Assembly (NCBI GenBank): GCA_002439755.1
Contig: DJPH01000048.1
Span: forward strand, 1-64,000
Length of the DNA: 64,000 nt
Reading direction: 5' to 3'
DNA from: Prevotellaceae bacterium UBA6417
GTDB lineage: Bacteria; Bacteroidota; Bacteroidia; Bacteroidales; Bacteroidaceae
Notes under the pieces: generated by a model
The model's database searches: none
What the model was told of the DNA's origin: nothing
Seen by the model: only the letters and a program-made list of their open reading frames with translations
Program-made: the position numbers and the translations under genes
Shown: positions 58,930 to 64,000 of the stretch, one piece after another
Layout of the letters: each line of letters starts with the position of its first letter
Numbering within the stretch: position 1 is the first letter of the stretch

Positions 58930-58984
58930 TAAACGTCCGACAGGCTGCACCATTAATATCATGGCGCAGCCTGTCGGACGTTTA
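58930..58984. terminator. Perfect 19-bp bidirectional terminator hairpin
   Basis: Arms 58930-58948 and 58966-58984 are perfectly complementary (core ACGTCCGACAGGCTGC) with a 17-nt loop. The hairpin lies between the convergent fucosidase and DUF4468 genes and can end both transcripts. Confidence 0.85.
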
Positions 58985-59007
58985 TATCAGTTTTTGCCTG
59001 AAGTCTG

Positions 59008-59568
59008 TTATTGCTTTATCGTGTTGGCCAAGCTGCTGAGTATGGCGTTCGCCCTATCGATGGTATATTTGCGAAACTTTCCGGAATCTTTTTTGAGCTC
59101 TTTTCCATCGTTTTTCAGCGCATATTCGTCGGTAATCCATTTTTCGGCTTTCAGCCCTTGTGCATCTTCGTAGTCGTAGATGATGTCTTGTATTTTTGCG
59201 TATGCCTTTCCGTCGCTATATTCCATGAGGATGCGATAGCTCATTTCGGCCGCATCGGTTGACCATTTCCTTTTCTTAAAATAAATGGTTTCACGGACGT
59301 TTGCCACTATGCGTTGGTTTTGTTCCGACTGCATGGTTATTTTCGAATACTTGTCGTGCCCAGAGTCCTTTACCAGTCGGTTGGTAAAAGCCAGCATTTT
59401 TGTGAAGAGTTGTGCTTTGCTCATTCCGGGTGCGTCGATGGTTTTGTCGAAGGTGACAAGACCGTCTTTTACTATCACGCTTCCTTTCAGGTAGTTCTTT
59501 GCGGTGTTTTTCTGTGCAGATGCAGTTACGGCAATCAGGCAGAGCAATAAGAATAGTAGCTTTTTCAT
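59008..59568 (-). CDS. DUF4468 domain-containing exported protein
   Basis: The 186-residue product has a signal peptide (MKKLLFLLLCLIAVTASAQ). A single domain of the DUF4468 type follows, common and uncharacterised in Bacteroidales, with GLVTFDKTIDAPGMSKAQLF at its start and YRILMEYSDGKAYAKIQDII in the middle. The start at 59568 is supported by a -7 box at 59594-59601; a frame open to 59667 lies mostly upstream of it. No function is known. Confidence 0.85.
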   Translation of the reverse strand: MKKLLFLLLCLIAVTASAQKNTAKNYLKGSVIVKDGLVTFDKTIDAPGMSKAQLFTKMLAFTNRLVKDSGHDKYSKITMQSEQNQRIVANVRETIYFKKRKWSTDAAEMSYRILMEYSDGKAYAKIQDIIYDYEDAQGLKAEKWITDEYALKNDGKELKKDSGKFRKYTIDRANAILSSLANTIKQ

Positions 59569-59593
59569 GATTGAATGGATTTGAATACATAGA

Positions 59594-59601
59594 CAAAGGT
59601 A
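59594..59601 (-). promoter_or_regulatory. Probable promoter of the DUF4468 gene
   Basis: The minus strand reads TACCTTTG, matching TAnnTTTG, 25 nt before the start at 59568. Confidence 0.5.
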
Positions 59602-59763
59602 AGCAAAATATTTCCGACATCCTATTATCTGCCGTGAAATTCTCGAGGCATGAGTTTGTTTTTTCAAGCCACGTCTTCTAATTTTCAGCCCATTCCTTTC
59701 GGCACGGAGAGGCTGATTAAAGAAAAACCGCCTGTTTTATATGGCGGGTTGCGATTAAAGGCG

Positions 59764-59771
59764 TATTTTTG
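59764..59771 (+). promoter_or_regulatory. Probable promoter of the kdsA operon
   Basis: TATTTTTG matches TAnnTTTG and lies 22 nt before the kdsA ATG at 59794. Confidence 0.45.
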
Positions 59772-59793
59772 TAGTCTTTAATTTGATTTCGTA

Positions 59794-60546
59794 ATGAGAC
59801 CTATTATCATAGCAGGTCCGTGCGTCATTGAGTCGGCCGGTCTATTAGCCGAGGTGGCGGCGGAATTGGTGCGTCTTAACCGGAAATTCGGTACGGACAT
59901 TGTTTTTAAGGCTTCTTTCGACAAGGCCAATCGTACCTCCTTGTCGTCTTTTCGCGGTCCCGGTCTTGAGCGTGGCCTTCAGATGCTGGCCGATGTAAAA
60001 GAACGTTTCGGGCTGCGAATACTGACCGATATACACGAGAGCCATCAGGCTGCACCGGCAGCCGAAGTGGCCGACATATTGCAGATTCCTGCTTTTCTGT
60101 GCCGGCAAACCGATTTGCTGGTGGCCGCGGCTGCTACGGGTCGGGTGGTAAACATTAAGAAAGCGCAGTTTTTGTCGGGAGATGACATGAGATACCCGGT
60201 TGAAAAGGCACGGCAGAGCGGAGCCAACGAAGTCTGGCTTACAGAGAGGGGCAACTCGTTTGGCTATAACAATTTGGTAGTCGATTTCCGAAATATTCCG
60301 GCGATGAAACATTTTACGCCTCATGTGATTATGGACTGTACACACAGTGTGCAGCGTCCCGGTGGCTTGGGAGGCGCAACGGGTGGCAACCGCGAATATA
60401 TCCCGTCGATGGCATTGGCCGCTAAAGCGTTCGGCGCTACGGGTTATTTCTTTGAAGTGCATCCGCAGCCCGATAAAGGATTGAGCGACGGCCCCAATAT
60501 GTTGGAACTGTCGAAGTTGGAACAAACAATATCGTCATTGCTATGA
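59794..60546 (+). CDS. kdsA: 3-deoxy-8-phosphooctulonate synthase (KDO-8-P synthase)
   Basis: KdsA condenses phosphoenolpyruvate with arabinose-5-phosphate to KDO-8-phosphate for lipopolysaccharide. The 250 residues form a TIM barrel with IIAGPCVIES at the N-terminus, FKASFDKANRTSLSSFRGPG, RILTDIHESHQ, PAFLCRQTDLL, VIMDCTHSVQRPGG and FFEVHPQPDKGLSDGPNML. It overlaps kdsD by 4 nt (ATGA), putting the enzyme that makes its substrate in the same operon. Confidence 0.97.
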   Translation: MRPIIIAGPCVIESAGLLAEVAAELVRLNRKFGTDIVFKASFDKANRTSLSSFRGPGLERGLQMLADVKERFGLRILTDIHESHQAAPAAEVADILQIPAFLCRQTDLLVAAAATGRVVNIKKAQFLSGDDMRYPVEKARQSGANEVWLTERGNSFGYNNLVVDFRNIPAMKHFTPHVIMDCTHSVQRPGGLGGATGGNREYIPSMALAAKAFGATGYFFEVHPQPDKGLSDGPNMLELSKLEQTISSLL

Positions 60547-61493
60547 ACAAGTGGAAAGAAAGAGCTGCGCAATGCCTTCGCGATGAAGCGCAGGCATTGC
60601 TGGATGCCATTCCCGAATTGGACGAAAACCTTGACAAGGTCATTGCTCTCATGCTCAACTGCAAAGGAAAGGTCGTTGTTACCGGTGTCGGTAAAAGCGG
60701 ACATATAGGAGCCAAGATAGCTGCCACATTGAGTAGCACGGGAACTCCAAGCTTTTATGTTAGTCCGTTGGATCTGTATCATGGTGACCTTGGTGTGATT
60801 ATGCTCGGCGACATGGTGATAGCCATTTCAAATTCGGGACAGACCGACGAGCTGCTCCGCATAATACCCAATCTCTTGGATCGCGGCATACCGGTTGTAG
60901 GTATCAGTAACAACCGAAAATCCCTGCTGGCAAAGTATTCGCAAGCTCATCTCTACCTAAATGTCAGAAGAGAAGCAACTCCCTTGGGGCTGGCTCCCAC
61001 AAGTTCTACCACGGTTACGCTGGCTTTGGGTGATGCCTTGGCCTGTTGCCTCGAAGAAGCACGCCGGTTTAGTGCGGCCGATTTTGCCCGTTTCCACCCC
61101 GGAGGAGCATTGGGGCGGCGACTGCTGACAAAAGCCTGTGATGTGATGATCAAGGAAAACCTGCCTGTGGCACCGCCTGACATGAAACTCGGCGAAGCCG
61201 TTACGTTGGTCAGTAAGGGACGACTTGGCATTTGTGTCGCTTTGCATGAAGGGCATGTGGCCGGAATTGTTACTGACGGTGACATACGCCGCGCGATGGA
61301 AAATTCGCAAAACAGGTTTTTTGAGCTGACAGTTGGGGACATTATGACCGTCAATCCCAAGAAAGTGTCTTCCGAGACGCGTATATCTGATATTGATCGC
61401 ATTTTAAATTCCAACAAGATACATTGCGTTCTGGTTGTTGACGATGAAAATCGCCTGTTGGGTATAGTCGATTCATTCAGTGTGGCAATTTAG
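60543..61493 (+). CDS. kdsD: Arabinose-5-phosphate isomerase (KpsF/GutQ family)
   Basis: KdsD converts ribulose-5-phosphate to arabinose-5-phosphate, the first committed step toward KDO. The 316 residues have a SIS domain (KVVVTGVGKSGHIGAKIAAT, VIAISNSGQTDELLRI, then APTSSTTVTLALGDALA with the FHPGGALGRRLL motif). Two CBS domains follow after about residue 200 (VTDGDIRRAME and CVLVVDDENRLLGIVD). Start and kdsA stop overlap as ATGA. The PLD-type gene follows after 4 nt. Confidence 0.95.
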   Translation: MNKWKERAAQCLRDEAQALLDAIPELDENLDKVIALMLNCKGKVVVTGVGKSGHIGAKIAATLSSTGTPSFYVSPLDLYHGDLGVIMLGDMVIAISNSGQTDELLRIIPNLLDRGIPVVGISNNRKSLLAKYSQAHLYLNVRREATPLGLAPTSSTTVTLALGDALACCLEEARRFSAADFARFHPGGALGRRLLTKACDVMIKENLPVAPPDMKLGEAVTLVSKGRLGICVALHEGHVAGIVTDGDIRRAMENSQNRFFELTVGDIMTVNPKKVSSETRISDIDRILNSNKIHCVLVVDDENRLLGIVDSFSVAI

Positions 61494-61497
61494 ATTG

Positions 61498-62766
61498 ATG
61501 AAAAAACCTTGGCAGCTGTCCTGCCTGTTGTCGCTTGTACTCAGTCTGCCGGCACAGGCCGTAGACATGGCGGCACTGAAGCGCGCGCTTGAGGTCAATG
61601 GCATCAGCTTCACGGGCAACAACCGCATGGTTGTCTTTGACAACGGACATGACAAGTTCGAAGACTTGTTCAAAGCCGTGGCTCAGGCACGGTCGTCCGT
61701 CCATATGGAATATTTCAACTTCCGCGACGATTCGATTGCCAATGCTTTGTTTGATTTACTGGCAAAAAAGGTAAAAGAAGGTGTAGAGGTGCGCTTGTTG
61801 TATGATGCTTTCGGCAACGCCTCGAACAACCGGCCCATCCGGCGGCGCAAACTCAAGGAAATACGGGCAACAGGTATTCGCATATACCCGTTTGATCCTA
61901 TCCGTTTTCCCTGGGTGAATCATATCATACCGCGCGACCATCGGAAAATAGTTGTCATAGACGGGAAATCGGCCTATTCGGGAGGAATGAATGTGGCAGA
62001 TTACTATATAAAAGGGAAAAAGGAATTTGGTGGATGGCACGATATACACTATCGCATTGAGGGGGATGCAGTGGCTGCCTATCAAGACATCTTCTTGAGG
62101 ATTTGGAAAGAAACAACGGGTGAGGATGTCAGTGGCGCAGGCTATTATCCCGGTGAATCCTACGAATGGAAAGCCTTGAAGGGACTGCGTCGCGACACAT
62201 CGCGGACTGCCGGCCGTAAACTGATCGGCATTGTAAATCGTGAGCCGCATACATCTCCGAAAATCATCCGCAAGACATTTGTCACTCTCATTAACTCGGC
62301 ATCTCGTTCCATCAAGATAATCAATCCATATTTTACATTGAATCGCTCCATAGCACGGGCCTTGTGCCGGGCCGTAAGCCGGGGCGTGGATGTGGAAATC
62401 ATGGTGTCGGAGAAAAGCGACATTCCGATAACGCCTCGTATCGTTGAATATCAGGCACGGCGCATGATGAAAGCAGGAGCAAAAGTCTATTTTTATCAGG
62501 GAGGCTTCCATCACAGCAAAATCATGATGGTAGACGATACTTGCAGCTATGCGGGTTCGGCCAACTTGGACAGTCGTAGCCTTCGCTGCGATTACGAATG
62601 CAATGTGGTTGTCTTTGATGCTGCAACCACGCGCGAACTGCAACGGATATTTGTGCGCGATCGTGATAATCACTGTGTGCGGCTGACAGACGAGTATTGG
62701 AAACGCCGTCCGGCATTCAGAAATTTTCAATCGTGGATATACCATTTCTTGGCACCCTTTGTCTGA
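61498..62766 (+). CDS. Exported phospholipase D-like/cardiolipin-synthase-like protein
   Basis: The 422-residue protein has two HKD motifs of the PLD superfamily: HRKIVVID near residue 148 and HSKIMMVD near residue 339, each followed by a conserved G-S/G-x-N/D segment (SGGMNVAD; AGSANLDSRS). Instead of the two N-terminal membrane helices usual in ClsA, it has a signal peptide (MKKPWQLSCLLSLVLSLPAQ). It may therefore act in the periplasm, as a cardiolipin synthase or as a phospholipase D. The ATG at 61498 is 4 nt after kdsD; a GTG at 61480 would remove the signal from the N-terminus. The KDO genes upstream suggest an envelope-lipid setting. Confidence 0.88.
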   Translation: MKKPWQLSCLLSLVLSLPAQAVDMAALKRALEVNGISFTGNNRMVVFDNGHDKFEDLFKAVAQARSSVHMEYFNFRDDSIANALFDLLAKKVKEGVEVRLLYDAFGNASNNRPIRRRKLKEIRATGIRIYPFDPIRFPWVNHIIPRDHRKIVVIDGKSAYSGGMNVADYYIKGKKEFGGWHDIHYRIEGDAVAAYQDIFLRIWKETTGEDVSGAGYYPGESYEWKALKGLRRDTSRTAGRKLIGIVNREPHTSPKIIRKTFVTLINSASRSIKIINPYFTLNRSIARALCRAVSRGVDVEIMVSEKSDIPITPRIVEYQARRMMKAGAKVYFYQGGFHHSKIMMVDDTCSYAGSANLDSRSLRCDYECNVVVFDAATTRELQRIFVRDRDNHCVRLTDEYWKRRPAFRNFQSWIYHFLAPFV

Positions 62767-62780
62767 TGGCCGGATAAGGC

Positions 62781-62825
62781 AATAATAGAACAGCGTTTCC
62801 TTTTGGGAAACGCTGTTCTATTATT
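62781..62825. terminator. Perfect 20-bp bidirectional terminator hairpin
   Basis: Arms 62781-62800 and 62806-62825 are perfectly complementary (core AGAACAGCGTTTCC) around TTTTG. They end with A/T tracts that give TATTATT on both strands. The hairpin lies between the convergent PLD-like and galK genes. Confidence 0.85.
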
Positions 62826-62843
62826 GTGACGAATGGTCTTATA

Positions 62844-64000
62844 CTATTCAATCTTGCGGGATCCATCACCAATTACAACATCGATGATGACAGGCTTTTT
62901 ACCAAACTTCTTTTTGAATTCTTCCACTGCAACCTTTACAAAATTGTCGTAAAGCTCATCGCTGACAAGGTTGATGGTACAGCCGCCGAAGCCTCCGCCC
63001 ATGATGCGGCTGCCTGTTACGCCTTGCTGCTTGGCAATATCGTTAAGGAAGTCGAGTTCTTCGCAAGAAACTTCATATTCCTTGCTCAGTCCATAGTGGG
63101 TTTCGTACATCATCTGACCGACTGATTCGTAATCGTCATGCTCAAGAGCATCGCAAACAGCCAATACACGTTCACGCTCGCCGATTACGTAATGAGCACG
63201 CAGGGCATCTTCTTCGCTGACTTCTGAGCGTACTTCATCAAGCATTTCGTAAGTGGCATCGCGCAGGCTCTTTACATCAGGATGCAACCTGTTGATTGCT
63301 GCTGCAACGTTTTCGCAGCTCCTGCGACGGTCATTGTAAGGTGAACCCACAAGCTCATGCTTGACACATGAGTTGACGAGTACAAGACGGTAGCCTTTCG
63401 GATGCCATGGGAAATAGGAAAATTCACCGCTGCGGCAGTCAAGGCGCATCAGGTAGCCGGCTTTTCCAAACACACTGGCAAATTGATCCATGATGCCGCA
63501 GTTGCAACCCACATATTTATGTTCTGTGCGCTGTCCGACACGGGCCAGTTCCATCTTTTCGACTTTATTGTCGCCGAACATGTCGTTGAGTGCAAATGCA
63601 TATGTGCTTTCAAGCGCAGCAGATGATGACATACCTGCACCAAGAGGCACATCGCCCGAGAAAGCTGTGTTGAAGCCTTCAACCGGAACGCCGAGAGCCA
63701 TCATCTCGCGGCATACACCGAAAATATAGCGGGCCCATGTTGCTTTTGGACCTGCTTCATCATCAAGTGAAAACTCAACATAGTCTTTCAAATCGATGGA
63801 ATAAGCACGTACTTTGCGTGTTCCATTGGCCTTTATCTCGGCCATGATGCATTGCTGCACGGCACCGGGAAAAACAAAACCGTCATTATAGTCTGTATGC
63901 TCGCCAATAAGATTAATGCGCCCCGGCGATGCATATATAGAGCCGGTCGAACCGTCAAAATGCTCAATGAAACGGCTTCTTACGTCGTCTGTCTTCAAGT
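62844..64000 (-). CDS. galK: Galactokinase, 5' end at or beyond the window edge
   Basis: GalK phosphorylates galactose to galactose-1-phosphate, the first step of the Leloir pathway. About 384 residues are visible. They include the galactokinase signature ASPGRINLIGEHTDYNDGFV, the ATP-binding GHMP loop VPLGAGMSSSAALESTYAFA, the region NCGIMDQFASVFGKAG with its catalytic aspartate, and the C-terminal SRIMGGGFGGCTINLV. A TTG at 63996-63998 could serve as start, but relatives usually begin with ATG a few codons further up, beyond position 64000. The gene is otherwise intact and ends close to a shared terminator hairpin. Confidence 0.96.
   Translation of the reverse strand, partial: LKTDDVRSRFIEHFDGSTGSIYASPGRINLIGEHTDYNDGFVFPGAVQQCIMAEIKANGTRKVRAYSIDLKDYVEFSLDDEAGPKATWARYIFGVCREMMALGVPVEGFNTAFSGDVPLGAGMSSSAALESTYAFALNDMFGDNKVEKMELARVGQRTEHKYVGCNCGIMDQFASVFGKAGYLMRLDCRSGEFSYFPWHPKGYRLVLVNSCVKHELVGSPYNDRRRSCENVAAAINRLHPDVKSLRDATYEMLDEVRSEVSEEDALRAHYVIGERERVLAVCDALEHDDYESVGQMMYETHYGLSKEYEVSCEELDFLNDIAKQQGVTGSRIMGGGFGGCTINLVSDELYDNFVKVAVEEFKKKFGKKPVIIDVVIGDGSRKIE

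Overview
The window looks like a chromosomal segment of a Bacteroidales bacterium, most probably of the Prevotellaceae. The reasons are: a type IX secretion gene (sprA) in its usual setting behind ruvA; many -7 promoter boxes of the Bacteroidetes form TAnnTTTG; few recognisable Shine-Dalgarno sites; and a gene set (C10 protease, GH110- and GH29-type glycosidases, PspC/PadR pair, DUF4468, DUF3316) typical of that order. The taxon is inferred from gene content only.

Layout. 1-4.0 kb: part of a type I restriction-modification locus (hsdR, a four-helix-bundle gene bounded by inverted 7-nt repeats, and the 5' part of hsdM). 4.2-5.7 kb: two unrecognised membrane or lipoprotein genes. 5.7-6.7 kb: a 1-kb gap holding a 22-bp tandem array. 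6.7-10.7 kb: a BASS-type transporter, a secreted GH10-like enzyme with a type IX sorting tail, a small beta-barrel protein and queH. 10.8-21.2 kb: a leftward block of two or three operons: parC, a DUF3316 protein and an S41 peptidase; then carB, an inositol-monophosphatase-like enzyme, an ECF sigma factor, a membrane protein and a Spy/CpxP-like protein. 21.3-23.5 kb: a PadR/PspC operon behind a perfect palindromic operator. 23.5-24.0 kb: a gap with an orphan promoter and a possible micro-ORF. 24-36 kb: two paralogous PiT-type phosphate transporters flank a GH110-like glycosidase, the rplM-rpsI-rpsB-tsf translation cluster and a C10 protease with a type IX tail. 36.1-36.3 kb: a 23-bp tandem array.

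36.3-46.3 kb: a leftward engB-ruvA-sprA-acyltransferase unit. 46.4 kb: tRNA-Asp. 46.5-49.3 kb: recR, a small membrane protein, a GT2 glycosyltransferase and a GNAT enzyme, joined by ATGA overlaps. 49.6-56.6 kb: glnS-dedA, recQ, and a NapG-like Fe-S protein followed by tatA-tatC. 56.7-64 kb: an exported protein, RNase P RNA, a GH29 fucosidase, a DUF4468 protein, kdsA-kdsD with an exported PLD-type enzyme, and galK, which runs to the window edge.

Most coding content is ordinary. The least explained items are: intergenic arrays of a 22-bp degenerate repeat found at two distant sites, with a possibly related 23-bp palindrome-rich array at a third; one of the two PiT paralogues having lost the N-terminal ND-x-x-N signature; an orphan promoter with a 21-codon cysteine-containing ORF; and an Fe-S protein beside tatAC with a twin-arginine motif that lacks a hydrophobic segment. 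I saw no CRISPR array, insertion sequence, prophage or recognisable new defence system apart from the type I R-M locus.
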